A stretch of DNA of 52,721 nucleotides. It comes from HRBIN30 sp964534275 (GTDB lineage: Bacteria; Desulfobacterota; Binatia; HRBIN30). The notes under the pieces are model-generated. The model was given only the letters and a program-made list of their open reading frames with translations, made no database searches and was not told where the DNA came from. The translations under genes and the position numbers were made by a program. The DNA lies in contig CAZHQG010000022.1 of the NCBI GenBank assembly GCA_964534275.1, positions 1 to 52,721 on the forward strand. The letters are read 5' to 3'. Shown piece after piece: positions 34,432 through 42,528 of this stretch; the first letter of the stretch is position 1, and the number at the start of each line of letters is the position of its first letter.

Positions 34432-35793
34432 ATGGCCGCTCAGCAACCTACGTTCGATGTTTGGCAGCGTCGTTATCGACACAAACTTTGCACGCCCGAA
34501 GAGGCGGTCGCGCGCATTCCGGACTTCAGCAGCGTTCGTCTACCGATGGGGCCGGTACCTGTTACGCTTACTCGCGCCCTAGCCCAGCGCAAGCCGGCAC
34601 CGCGTGGCTTGCGCGTGCTCCAAGGGGCCACACGCCAACGGCTACCCTTCACGGAAGCCCCCGAGGACTGGCAAGAAAAGGTCGACTTCGTAACCGATTT
34701 TGTCTCGCTGCTGATCCGGCCAGCGGTCGAACAGCGCTGGGCGGACTTTCTGGTAACCGACTACAGCATCGGCTCGCGTACACAATTCTTTGACCGCGCA
34801 AACATCTGGCAGCCCGATGTATTTCTCGCAGCGGTTTCCGAACCCGATGAACAAGGGCTCGTGAGTTTTGGATACACCCTTTGGCACTCGCGCCAAATGT
34901 TGCAAAACGCGCGGCTCAAAATTGCTGAAGTCACTCCCGGGATGCTGCGCACCTATGGCGATAACGCCGTTGCTCTCGATGCGTTCGACCTGATCGTCGA
35001 AGCCCGTGAACAAGCTGCTCCGCCACCGCAACCCGAACTCAGTCCGGAACGGATCGAGGTCACAGAGGTCATTGGTGCCTACGTGTCCACCCTCGTGAAC
35101 GACGGCGACACCATCCAAGTTGGCACAGGCACCCTCTCCTCGTGTATGGGGGCCTACTTGACGGGCAAGAATGATCTCGGCATCGACGCGGAAATCCTCG
35201 TGGCCTCAGTCGTCGAACTGGTGAAACTCGGGGTCGCCACTGGGCGGTACAAAACATTTCACCCTGGGGTGGCGACGGCTTCCTTCATTGTTCCCGGAAG
35301 CGACTTTGCGTTTTGCCATCGGAATCCAGCGGTTGCCCTTTACGATATCGAGTGGTGCAATGCCCTGCCGCGCATTGCTCAAATCCAAAACTTGGTGGCG
35401 ATCAACCAAGCATCGATGATCGACCTGACGGGGCAAGTGGCATCGGAATCCATTGGCGCGACGATGTACACGGGCCCGGGGGGCCAACTAGTCTGGACCA
35501 TGGGAGCTCTTTATGCACCGGGCGGCCGATCGATCCTCGTGTTGCCGTCTACAGCACGAAACGGAACCATCTCGCGCATCGTGCCGTCGCTCCCGCCGGG
35601 AACGATCGTAACTGTGCCGCGCACGTTCGTGGACTACGTGGTCACGGAACACGGGATCGCGAACCTACAGGGAAAGACCCAACGGGAACGCGCAAAATCT
35701 CTCATCGAGATTGCCGACCCTCGCTTCCGCGACGAGCTCGCGGACTACGCACGGCGCACCTTTTGGCCTCGACCGCAACTGTTCACTCGTTGA
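34432..35793 (+). CDS. Acetyl-CoA hydrolase / CoA-transferase family protein (Cat1/Ach1-like)
   Basis: A 453-residue member of the acetyl-CoA hydrolase/4-hydroxybutyrate CoA-transferase family. The start MAAQQPTFDVWQRRY is preferred to 27 upstream open codons. Conserved parts include DTIQVGTGTLSSCMGAYL in the middle, VAINQASMIDLTGQVASE followed by SIGATMYTGPGGQ, then GGRSILVLPSTARNGTISRI and the C-terminal VVTEHGIANLQGKTQRERA. Such enzymes move CoA between short acyl groups or hydrolyse acyl-CoA; the acyl partner cannot be named. It stands alone, divergent from the Thr/Pro lipoprotein, so context does not narrow the role. Confidence 0.88.
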   Translation: MAAQQPTFDVWQRRYRHKLCTPEEAVARIPDFSSVRLPMGPVPVTLTRALAQRKPAPRGLRVLQGATRQRLPFTEAPEDWQEKVDFVTDFVSLLIRPAVEQRWADFLVTDYSIGSRTQFFDRANIWQPDVFLAAVSEPDEQGLVSFGYTLWHSRQMLQNARLKIAEVTPGMLRTYGDNAVALDAFDLIVEAREQAAPPPQPELSPERIEVTEVIGAYVSTLVNDGDTIQVGTGTLSSCMGAYLTGKNDLGIDAEILVASVVELVKLGVATGRYKTFHPGVATASFIVPGSDFAFCHRNPAVALYDIEWCNALPRIAQIQNLVAINQASMIDLTGQVASESIGATMYTGPGGQLVWTMGALYAPGGRSILVLPSTARNGTISRIVPSLPPGTIVTVPRTFVDYVVTEHGIANLQGKTQRERAKSLIEIADPRFRDELADYARRTFWPRPQLFTR

Positions 35794-35983
35794 GGCTCCA
35801 TTGACCCGTTACCCGCGTTCCCAGTAGCTCTCGTCAGGTCCGAGCCGACCTCGCGGCAGGCGTGTAGCGGATTCGGGACAAGTGTACCTTCTGTGTCACA
35901 CGAGCAAAGCAAGCCCTGAACGCGTTTTCGTTCCCAGGAGTGGACGGTTTTGGCTGGCACGTCTGCTGCTCCTAAGGGGCATC

Positions 35984-36229
35984 ATGAAGAAGCAGCAAAA
36001 AGCCGCGCCCCAGGTTCTCGGAAACGCCGCACGCATTCGCTTGCGTACGCTTGTGGGGAGCAAGCTAGCGTGGGACTGCCGTCGATACGGTCTCGGCATC
36101 GTGATCGCCCCACGACGGAACTTCGCGGTGGACTTGGCTCCAGGCGTCCAGCTCGAGTTGGATTCCGGGCGATTGATCGCCACGCAAGCCCCGCGCGGGT
36201 CACGCCCTCTGCGGAAGGCAGGCGCATGA
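35984..36229 (+). CDS. Small basic protein of unknown function
   Basis: An 81-residue candidate gene. The ATG at 35984 follows AAGGGG with good spacing. The product is strongly basic at both ends (MKKQQKAAPQVLGNAARIRL at the start), with a central part like a small beta barrel (YGLGIVIAPRRNFAVDLAPG, VQLELDSGRLIAT). Its stop overlaps the start of a second small frame (ATGA), which supports both being real. No family is recognised. Confidence 0.45.
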   Translation: MKKQQKAAPQVLGNAARIRLRTLVGSKLAWDCRRYGLGIVIAPRRNFAVDLAPGVQLELDSGRLIATQAPRGSRPLRKAGA

Positions 36230-36408
36230 TCGCACCCCGATCCCCGCTGGATTCTCGTTTCTCTCGCGCCTTGCGGCGACGCCGCTTACGCAAGATGTGC
36301 CCCTGCTGCCGAGCTACGCTGTATCAGCGGTCTTTCGTTCGCCTGTGCCCGCTACGGAACTGGCAACCGTCTCGGTGGCAGGAAGACCACGGGTGGGACG
36401 AAGTGTAA
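36226..36408 (+). CDS. Very small Cys-containing protein of unknown function
   Basis: A 60-residue candidate overlapping the previous gene by 4 bp. It is arginine-rich (SRALRRRRLRK) and carries MCPCCRATLY plus a later Cys (RLCPLRNW), possibly a metal site or only chance in GC-rich DNA. The overlap and the good ribosome-binding site of its upstream neighbour are the main reasons to list it. It could be spurious. Confidence 0.3.
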   Translation: MIAPRSPLDSRFSRALRRRRLRKMCPCCRATLYQRSFVRLCPLRNWQPSRWQEDHGWDEV

Positions 36409-36477
36409 GCCTCGCCGCAACTAGGGCCTGCCCCAAATGCAGCGTTCGCTACGACACAACGACCCGACCAACGGGAC

Positions 36478-36496
36478 GGCAACCACAAGGGTTGCC
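36478..36496. repeat. REP-like palindrome, copy 2
   Basis: A perfect 7-bp inverted repeat, GGCAACC-acaag-GGTTGCC, followed by CCTAC. It shares its arms and the trailing CCTAC with the element at 16671-16692. Both are extragenic and near gene ends, as expected for a REP-type family. Confidence 0.45.
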
Positions 36497-36638
36497 CCTA
36501 CAATCAATTGGGAACACCGTCGGTGCACAGACATCCGCCACAACCGTTGTGCATCCACGCAGGGGCCATGCATGCTGCGATCGTGCGAATCCGACGGCAC
36601 GGCACCGCCGTGGCCGTAAAACGTCATCGGGACACACG

Positions 36639-36667
36639 GTGCCCGGGATGGGCACGGGACTCCCGTG
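36639..36667 (-). terminator. Two overlapping hairpins downstream of mnmE
   Basis: GTGCCC-gggat-GGGCAC (36639-36655) and CACGGG-act-CCCGTG (36653-36667) share three bases, so they cannot form at the same time. They begin about 60 bp after the mnmE stop. No T-run follows. They may protect or end the operon transcript, or be chance GC palindromes. Confidence 0.3.
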
Positions 36668-36727
36668 TTTCCTGCATGACCCTGGGCAGGGCCGAGGGCG
36701 GTCGCGACAGAGCGCGCCTCTGGCTTT

Positions 36728-38104
36728 CTACTTGCCGATGCAAAAGCGGCTGAAGATCTGGTCGAGAATGTCCTCGGCACCAACCTCGCCGGTCACCGCA
36801 CGCAAGGCGTCGGCTGCGGTATGCAGCTCCACGCTGACGATGTCCAGCGGCATGCCTTCCTGCAGTGCGGCAAGAGACTGGTCGACCGCGTCGATCGCCC
36901 GGCGCAACGCCGCAGCGTGCCGGGGATGCGTGAGAATTGCCGTTCGGGATTCAGAAGTCGGGGCACCGCCTAACGCTTCTGCAATCTTTTTCCGCAACTC
37001 GAGAAGGCCCAAGCCTTCACGAGCCGACACCACAAGCACGCCGCGGGTCCATTCCGACCTGGGCAAAGCACACTCGTCCAGGGCCGGCACGAGGTCGCTT
37101 TTGTTGGCGACAATCAAGTGCGAGCGCGCGGACACCTGTTGCCAAGCGAGAAAATCCTCCTCCGCCAAGGGAACGCTGCGGTCGACCACGAGCAAACAAA
37201 GGTCGGCACACTCCACCGCATCCTTGGTCCGCTGCATGCCGATCCGTTCCACGGCATCCGTGCCTATTTCCGGCCGCAGCCCTGCAGTGTCCACGAGGAC
37301 CACAGGAATCCCCTCGCAGTCACAAATTTCCTCCAGCGTATCTCGTGTGGTACCCGGAATTTCGGTGACGATTGCTCGCTCGGAACCGAGCAGCGCATTG
37401 AGCAAGCTCGACTTGCCTACGTTCGGCCGGCCAACCAAGGCGACCCGAGCGCCTTGACGAAGCAATGCTCCACCGCTGTACGTGGCGTGCAAACGAACCA
37501 GGTCGTTTCGAACTCGATCTAACGCGTCTAGCGTTTCCGCCACTGGCAGTTCGATCTCGTCGCCAAAATCGAGTTGGGCCTCTACCAAGGCCAGCGCCTG
37601 CACTACTTCCTCGCGTAGGCGCTGCAGGGTGCGTGACAGTTCGCCCCCGAGTTGACGAGCCGCCGCCAAAGCACTCCCCAACGTCCGCGCTTCGATCAGG
37701 TCGGCCAAGGCTTCCGCCTGCGCCAAGTCAAGTTTGCCATTGAGGAACGCTCGCCGCGTAAATTCCCCTGGCTCAGCGTGTCGGGCCCCGGCCTGCAAAA
37801 CGTGGGCGAGCAAGTGCTGCAACACCACAGGGCTTCCATGCGCATGCAGTTCCAGAACGTCCTCGCCGGTAAAGCTGTTCGGGCCGCGCATGAGCACTGC
37901 GAGTCCGCGATCGAGCACCCGCCCGCTTGGCTCCAAAAACTCCCCTCGGTAAAGCCGGTGCGACTGCCAGTGCTCCGGTTCCTGCCGCGAACGCACGACC
38001 CGTCGTGCAATGGCAATCGCACCGGGACCGCTCACCCGCACGATGCCGATCGCACCACGGCCCGCCGGTGTGGCAACTGCTGCAATCGTATCGCCTTCGT
38101 ACAT
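36728..38104 (-). CDS. mnmE: MnmE (TrmE), tRNA-modifying GTPase
   Basis: A 458-residue protein that, with MnmG, installs the aminomethyl group on wobble uridine of several tRNAs. The N-terminal formyl-THF-binding domain begins DTIAAVATPAGRGAIGIVRVSG, with GPNSFTGEDVLELHAHGS. The inserted G domain has GRPNVGKSSLLNALLG (G1), TEIPGTTRDTLEE (G2), DTAGLR (G3) and NKSDLV (G4). The catalytic C-terminal motif CIGK is intact at 455-458. It is the last gene of the rpmH-rnpA-yidD-yidC-jag-mnmE operon, the usual bacterial order near the replication origin, though no origin is seen here. Confidence 0.97.
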   Translation of the reverse strand: MYEGDTIAAVATPAGRGAIGIVRVSGPGAIAIARRVVRSRQEPEHWQSHRLYRGEFLEPSGRVLDRGLAVLMRGPNSFTGEDVLELHAHGSPVVLQHLLAHVLQAGARHAEPGEFTRRAFLNGKLDLAQAEALADLIEARTLGSALAAARQLGGELSRTLQRLREEVVQALALVEAQLDFGDEIELPVAETLDALDRVRNDLVRLHATYSGGALLRQGARVALVGRPNVGKSSLLNALLGSERAIVTEIPGTTRDTLEEICDCEGIPVVLVDTAGLRPEIGTDAVERIGMQRTKDAVECADLCLLVVDRSVPLAEEDFLAWQQVSARSHLIVANKSDLVPALDECALPRSEWTRGVLVVSAREGLGLLELRKKIAEALGGAPTSESRTAILTHPRHAAALRRAIDAVDQSLAALQEGMPLDIVSVELHTAADALRAVTGEVGAEDILDQIFSRFCIGK

Positions 38105-38177
38105 CGAGGCGACAATTTCGTGGAACCTGTCCCTGCCTGCAATTGCCCTGCAGGCACCGGACCCGACGCGCAGCAGT

Positions 38178-38870
38178 TCAGGAGCGCCCAGTCGATTTCG
38201 GCGAAATCACGAGCCGGCGGTAGTAACCCTCTCCGGTACTCCGAGTGGTCAGCGCTGGGTCGCTTTGCAACGCGATGTGCACGATTCGCCGATCGCGCGG
38301 GCTCATCGGCTCCAACTGCACCGGTTTCCGCTTGCGTTTCACCTGCTCGCCGAGGCGACGGGCCAAAGCCTCCAGGTACTGGCGGCGCCGTTCCCGGTAC
38401 CCGGCCACGTCCAAGACGATGTGCTGCACGTGGGCGTCGTCCCGCGTAGCGACACGATTGACAATGTATTCCAACGCATCGAGCATTTGCCCGCGTTTGC
38501 CGATGATAAACCCGGCAGACTCGCTCACTAAGTTGAAGGTCACGTGATCCGCTGCACGCGTCACTTCGATTTTGATCGGCACTGCCAGGTGCCGAAACAC
38601 GTCGGTCAGCAGGTTTTGAGCACGCTCCATTGCTTCTCCAGAAACGGCCGTGCTGGGCTCCTCCGCGGAGGGGCTGACCGCCGTTGGAGCCGACGACTCC
38701 CGACTAAGCGTGATCCGTACGCGGGCTTTGCGCGCACCAAGACCAAGCACACCGCGCGAACCTTCGTCCAACACCGTGATGTCGACATCTTGCTCCGTGG
38801 CGCCTAGCTGGTGCAGGCCTTCTGCAATCGCAGCGTCCACGCTGTCAGCTTCGATTTCCACCGCTCGCAT
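38178..38870 (-). CDS. jag: Jag/KhpB (EloR), RNA-binding protein of the YidC operon
   Basis: A 230-residue protein with three parts: an N-terminal Jag domain (1-55; EGSRGVLGLGARKARVRI), a KH domain with the GxxG loop in GFIIGKRGQMLDALEYIVNR, and an R3H domain (about 165-215; MSPRDRRIVHIALQSD, then TGEGYYRRLVISP). The family binds RNA and affects cell envelope growth in Gram-positives; its role in Gram-negatives is unclear. It starts 31 bp after yidC with GGAGGT upstream. The linker at 60-80 is rich in S, P, A and E. Confidence 0.95.
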   Translation of the reverse strand: MRAVEIEADSVDAAIAEGLHQLGATEQDVDITVLDEGSRGVLGLGARKARVRITLSRESSAPTAVSPSAEEPSTAVSGEAMERAQNLLTDVFRHLAVPIKIEVTRAADHVTFNLVSESAGFIIGKRGQMLDALEYIVNRVATRDDAHVQHIVLDVAGYRERRRQYLEALARRLGEQVKRKRKPVQLEPMSPRDRRIVHIALQSDPALTTRSTGEGYYRRLVISPKSTGRS

Positions 38871-38901
38871 GGGGGTATGACCTCCAAGTTGCCGGCAAAG
38901 G

Positions 38902-40569
38902 CTACTTTGCCATTCGCGTCATGTAATACTGCTGTGCAATGGTCAACACATTGTTCACCAGCCAATAAAGCGTGAGGCCCGACGGGAAGCCCAAGAACAT
39001 GAACGTGAACAGAATCGGCATGATCATCATCACTTGCCGCTGAGTCGGATCGCCCGTGCTGGGAGTCATCCACTGCTGAACAAACATGCTGGCCCCCATC
39101 AATAGGGTGAGCACGGGGATCCCCGGTGGCTCCACAAACGGAATCGCGACGGAGCCCAAGCGGTCGGGCGCCGATAGGTCCTGAATCCAAAGCACGAACG
39201 GCGCATGTCGCAGCTCCACCGCGTGCGTGAGTGCGGAGTAAAGCCCGATAAACACGGGAAGTTGGAGCAACATTGGCAAGCAGCCGCCTAGCGGATTGAC
39301 TTTGTGGCGACGGTACAGCTCCAGCATTTCCTTGTTCATTTGCTGGGGGTCGTCCTTGTATTTCTCTCGGATCTTGGCCATTTGCGGCTGCAGCTTTTGC
39401 AACTGCTGCATGGATTTGAAGCTGCTGTTCGTCAGCGGGATGAACAGGAGCTTCACGAGCACGGTGAGCAAAATGATGTCGATCCCGTAGTTCCCTGTGA
39501 ATCGGTGCGAGAACTGCATGACGTGCAAGAGGGGGACGGCGATAAACCCGAACCAGCCAAGGTCTACCGCACGTTCGAAGCGATGTCCGGCAAGTTCTAA
39601 AGCATCGACATCTTTGGGCCCGAGAAAGGCAGTCGTGCTCAACCTCGCCGACTGTGCGTTCAGCGGTACGAGCCATTTTTGCTCCACCCAGTCCGTGCGC
39701 TCCTTTAGCCACAGCCGTCGTGGCGCATCCGGAGCGACATCCAGGGCAAGGCCCGCAAAGAAGTAGTGGTCGGTGAAGCCGGTCCACCACAGCTCACCGG
39801 TCAGCACCAACCCCTTTTGCAAGTCGCGGAAAGCCTGCTCGTGGAGTTTTTTCCCTTCGAGATACGCAATCTTCGTAAATACCGGGCCGCCTTTTGCCTG
39901 CCTTGGCTCGAGAGCCCGCGACCACGAGAGCGCTGCTTCCGTATAGCCAGCGGGAGCATTGGCGATTTCCAGGACGTGGCCAACTGTGTAGCGCTCAGCT
40001 TCGAACGTGAAGGTCTTCACGATTTGCGTGCTCCCGAGCTGGCCGCGCAGCACAAAATTCACGGGGCTGCCTTCGGACACTTCCACACGCTCCGTGGCCA
40101 GCTCCGTCGCATACGCCACCTGAGCATCGGTGAGCGTGGGCACTCCTGGCCCGCGCAACTCCACCACGAACGGCGCCTCGCCTCCCGCCGCTGGCAGCAC
40201 AAGCTCGAGCGGCGGGCTCGTTCGCTCCACGGTGGTGCGATACTTCTTCAAGCGCCAGCTAACCAGGCGCCCGCCATGCGTGCTGAAAGAAGCGACGTAT
40301 ACGGGCGACTCGATTTGGAGGATTTTCTCCGGCTCCGGTGGCGCCTCGGCCTTGGCTTGTTCCACGCTCGGAACCGCCGACTCCGCACCTTGCGCAAGTT
40401 GCGGCGCCTCGGTCACGGCCGGCTGCCGAACTGGCTCGGCCCCCTTCTCGGTTACGGCCTGCTCATCGGGGGCCGAGTGGGGTGTGCCGTAGTAGTATCG
40501 AAGAAACTGCTCGTAGGCGACAAGAATCAACAGCGACAGGGCAACTGCAAGTAAGGCACGACGGTCCAT
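38902..40569 (-). CDS. yidC: YidC, membrane protein insertase (long Gram-negative form)
   Basis: A 555-residue insertase. It has an N-terminal helix (LLAVALSLLILVAYEQFLRY), an Ala/Pro/Glu-rich spacer, the large periplasmic domain (about 90-350) and the conserved five-helix core from NYGIDIILLTVLVKLLFIPL onward. The core carries SFKSMQQLQKLQPQM and MNKEMLELYRRHKVNPLGGC, and ends GLTLYWLVNNVLTIAQQYYM. The periplasmic domain marks a Gram-negative cell. AAGGAG precedes the ATG. It works with Sec or alone to insert inner-membrane proteins, and lies between yidD and jag as usual. Confidence 0.97.
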   Translation of the reverse strand: MDRRALLAVALSLLILVAYEQFLRYYYGTPHSAPDEQAVTEKGAEPVRQPAVTEAPQLAQGAESAVPSVEQAKAEAPPEPEKILQIESPVYVASFSTHGGRLVSWRLKKYRTTVERTSPPLELVLPAAGGEAPFVVELRGPGVPTLTDAQVAYATELATERVEVSEGSPVNFVLRGQLGSTQIVKTFTFEAERYTVGHVLEIANAPAGYTEAALSWSRALEPRQAKGGPVFTKIAYLEGKKLHEQAFRDLQKGLVLTGELWWTGFTDHYFFAGLALDVAPDAPRRLWLKERTDWVEQKWLVPLNAQSARLSTTAFLGPKDVDALELAGHRFERAVDLGWFGFIAVPLLHVMQFSHRFTGNYGIDIILLTVLVKLLFIPLTNSSFKSMQQLQKLQPQMAKIREKYKDDPQQMNKEMLELYRRHKVNPLGGCLPMLLQLPVFIGLYSALTHAVELRHAPFVLWIQDLSAPDRLGSVAIPFVEPPGIPVLTLLMGASMFVQQWMTPSTGDPTQRQVMMIMPILFTFMFLGFPSGLTLYWLVNNVLTIAQQYYMTRMAK

Positions 40570-40590
40570 CGTTCTCCTTAAGTGGTTGCG

Positions 40591-40905
40591 TTAGGGAACC
40601 GGGTCCCATCCGCCAGGATGTCTTGGATGGCAACGCGCCAACCGGCGTGCCGCAAGCAAGCTTCCACGCCACACACCGTGCCGTAAGAGCGCTTGACGGG
40701 CATACTCGGAGCAGGACGGTGCAAATCGGCAGTGCGGGCCCAACAACGGGGAGAGAACCAACTGGTAGAGACGAAGCAGCGCGGCAAGCGGTAGCGCAAG
40801 CCACCATTGCCATCCGGCGCAAGCTGCCTCTTTCGGCTCTCCTTGCTGCGCCACGAGTGGCCTGTGGTTCTCAACGGCGAAGCCCAAGCGCTCCGGCCAG
40901 GTCAC
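40591..40905 (-). CDS. yidD: YidD, membrane protein insertion efficiency factor
   Basis: A 104-residue protein beginning at a GTG that lies 5-6 nt after AGGAGGT inside the end of rnpA (35-bp overlap). The family core is LPLAALLRLYQLVLSPLLGP, then HCRFAPSCSEYARQALLRHG, LAARRLARCHP and GGWDPVP, with the three conserved cysteines. About 35 residues precede the usual start of the family, so an internal start remains possible. YidD helps YidC insert membrane proteins and sits at the inner membrane surface. It ends 21 bp before yidC. Confidence 0.93.
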   Translation of the reverse strand: MTWPERLGFAVENHRPLVAQQGEPKEAACAGWQWWLALPLAALLRLYQLVLSPLLGPHCRFAPSCSEYARQALLRHGVWRGSLLAARRLARCHPRHPGGWDPVP

Positions 40906-41185
40906 GCTCTACCTCCTGATAGGTGAGTTTAGCCGCTCGTGGGCGCACAATGACCACAATGTCCGCCGGCGGGTGAATTTCTGCCACGTGCCGGCGAAAG
41001 AATTCGCGCACCAGCCGCTTTGCACGGTTCCGTAGCACTGCTCGGCCCACCTTGCGGCTCGCGGTGACTCCTAAGCGAGAAGGCCCTTCCGGTCGATCGA
41101 CTCTTAGGACCACAAACGGGCCCTGCACGCGCCGCCGGCCTTCGGTTTGGACCCGCACAAAGTCCTCGCGCCGCCGCAAACGCAA
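40871..41185 (-). CDS. rnpA: RnpA, protein component of ribonuclease P (start uncertain)
   Basis: The RnpA fold is clear: LLRLRRREDFVRVQTEGRRR, RLGVTASRKVGRAVLRNRAK with RLVREFFR, and DIVVIVRPRAAKLTYQEVE. The start is not. The frame has no ATG or GTG near the domain. TTG at 41185 gives 104 residues but cuts off the family-like GFPKL just before it. An ATA at 41212 would overlap the rpmH stop as ATAA. The nearest ATG is at 41419, upstream of rpmH, which would nest rpmH wholly inside a 182-codon rnpA, as known in Thermus. The listed coordinates use the TTG. Confidence 0.85.
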   Translation of the reverse strand: MRLRRREDFVRVQTEGRRRVQGPFVVLRVDRPEGPSRLGVTASRKVGRAVLRNRAKRLVREFFRRHVAEIHPPADIVVIVRPRAAKLTYQEVERDLAGALGLRR

Positions 41186-41208
41186 GAGCTTCGGAAAGCC
41201 CTCGGGTT

Positions 41209-41379
41209 TTATCCGCGGTGCTGACTGGGCTGTTTCGGGGGAATCGTCACCGTGAGGCGCTTGCGGCCCTTGGCGCGTCGTCGTTTCAACACGGCGCGCC
41301 CTCCGGGCGTCGCCATCCGAGCACGAAAGCCGTGCGTACGTTTCCGTCTCCGGTTGTGAGGTTGATACGTCCGTTTCAT
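41209..41379 (-). CDS. rpmH: RpmH, 50S ribosomal protein L34
   Basis: A 56-residue L34. The product begins MKRTYQPHNRRRKRTHGFRA, continues RMATPGGRAVLKRRRAKGRK and ends RLTVTIPPKQPSQHRG. The first 44 residues are the universal L34 sequence; the extra ~10-residue tail is unusual. GAGG lies 5 nt upstream of the ATG, and a promoter with a perfect TTGACA is about 110 bp upstream. It is the first gene of the rnpA-yidD-yidC-jag-mnmE operon. All 57 codons are also open in the rnpA reading frame. Confidence 0.95.
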   Translation of the reverse strand: MKRTYQPHNRRRKRTHGFRARMATPGGRAVLKRRRAKGRKRLTVTIPPKQPSQHRG

Positions 41380-41462
41380 GCTTGCCTCGTTCTAATTCTT
41401 TCCTGGCCGCGTCTACCATGATGGGCCTACCCGCGGCCGCAGTGTTCGCCGGCGCGAACGAT

Positions 41463-41493
41463 GTTATCAACCACAAGCCGCGGTTTCTGTCAA
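41463..41493 (-). promoter_or_regulatory. Likely sigma-70 promoter of the rpmH-rnpA operon
   Basis: On the minus strand a perfect TTGACA (41493-41488) is followed after 19 bp by GATAAC (41468-41463, 4 of 6 consensus bases). Transcription would start near 41455, about 75 nt before rpmH and upstream of the in-frame rnpA ATG at 41419, so that ATG would be on the mRNA. The spacer is 2 bp longer than ideal. Confidence 0.5.
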
Positions 41494-41619
41494 TTTGACC
41501 GTGCGCAACGACACGTACGGCGTACACCGCTAGAGTTCTGTTCCCTTTGCTGCAACCTTTTCTCGGTCGTGGGCCCCTCTCGCCCGACGGTTGGGTGTGC
41601 ACTATTGGTCTCGGCGCTT

Positions 41620-42111
41620 ATGGGAAACGAGAAACGCGCCTACGCACTGCAAGATCTCTTTGGTCCCGGCCACGAAGCCATGACCAGCCACACGCCCCAC
41701 GCGCAACACTTGGGCATCCGCGTCGTAGAAATTGGCCCGTGTTACGCGGTCATGATGCTCCCCTACCGGCCGGAGCTCGTTGGCGACCCTGCGCGCGGGG
41801 TCGTGTTCGGGGGCGTGATCACGACCTTGATCGACCACGCTTCGGGCTTGGCGGTTGCCTGCGCCCTGCCAGAGTTGGTTGCCATTGCAACCATCGATTT
41901 ACGCATCGACTACCTGCGCGCGGCAGCGCCTGGCAAGGATCTGTACGCTCGCTCCGAATGTTACCGCCACACCAAAAACGTTGCCTTCGTGCGTGCCGTA
42001 GCGTGGGAGGAGTCACCTTCGGATCCGTTTGCCTCGTGCCTGGCTACGTTCATGCTGGGCGCGAACCGGGCTGGAAGCCCTTTTCGCGCCGGGGAGCAAC
42101 GCCATGAGTAA
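41620..42111 (+). CDS. PaaI-like hotdog-fold thioesterase
   Basis: A 163-residue acyl-CoA thioesterase-like protein, starting MGNEKRAYALQDLFGPGHEA; the open frame upstream overlaps the rpmH promoter region and is not conserved-looking. Hotdog features: HAQHLGIRVVEIGPCYAVMM, GGVITTLIDHASGLAVACAL (the Asp/His helix region) and ATIDLRIDYLRAAAPGKDLY. The natural acyl-CoA is unknown. Its stop lies inside the start of a second hotdog gene (8-bp overlap), suggesting the two products are made together and may pair. Confidence 0.87.
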   Translation: MGNEKRAYALQDLFGPGHEAMTSHTPHAQHLGIRVVEIGPCYAVMMLPYRPELVGDPARGVVFGGVITTLIDHASGLAVACALPELVAIATIDLRIDYLRAAAPGKDLYARSECYRHTKNVAFVRAVAWEESPSDPFASCLATFMLGANRAGSPFRAGEQRHE

Positions 42112-42508
42112 CACCTCGCGCCGCATGCAAAGTCTGCTCGAGGCAATTCCGTACGCGCGCTTCCTTGGCGTGCGCGTTGGCGGAACCAAAGGCCATCGGG
42201 AGTTATTGCTCCCGTTTCGCCAGGAACTCGTGGGCAACCCTGTCTTGCCGGCCATTCACGGAGGCGTGCTGGGAGCATTCCTGGAGCTTACTGCGGTGCT
42301 TTGCTTGCTCGATTCCGGCGTGCGCGAACGACTGCCCAAGCCAATCAATTTCAGCATCGACTATTTACGCTCGGCAGGCCCCCGCGATACCTTTGCCCGC
42401 GCCGAAATTTTCAAACTCGGGCAGCGCATCGCGAACGTGCACGTCGTGGCGTGGCAAACCGACCCTTCGAAACCCGTGGCCACGGGCAACGGCAAGTTTT
42501 TGTGGTGA
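42104..42508 (+). CDS. PaaI-like hotdog-fold thioesterase
   Basis: A 134-residue protein homologous in layout to its upstream neighbour: YARFLGVRVGGTKGHRELLL, AIHGGVLGAFLELTAVLCLL and PKPINFSIDYLRSAGPRDTF. The helix that normally bears the catalytic Asp reads HGGVLGAFLELTAV, with Glu in place of Asp. That is allowed in some hotdog enzymes, but it may also mean a non-catalytic subunit. Starts and stops overlap, so a heteromeric enzyme is plausible. It converges on the DUF6178-like gene with 20 bp between the stops. Confidence 0.85.
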   Translation: MSNTSRRMQSLLEAIPYARFLGVRVGGTKGHRELLLPFRQELVGNPVLPAIHGGVLGAFLELTAVLCLLDSGVRERLPKPINFSIDYLRSAGPRDTFARAEIFKLGQRIANVHVVAWQTDPSKPVATGNGKFLW

Positions 42509-42528
42509 CGGCGCTCGAGTGCCCAGCC

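Larger units (their letters stand above)
36409..36727. other. 319-bp gap beyond mnmE
   Basis: The region lies between the small plus-strand pair and the mnmE stop (minus strand). It holds a REP-like palindrome (36478-36496) and two overlapping hairpins (36639-36667), both listed separately. I see no gene in it. Confidence 0.45.

Noticed and set aside
36939..41602. Replication origin near rpmH/mnmE
   Set aside because: This operon is often near oriC, but no dnaA gene, DnaA-box cluster or parAB genes are present in the window.
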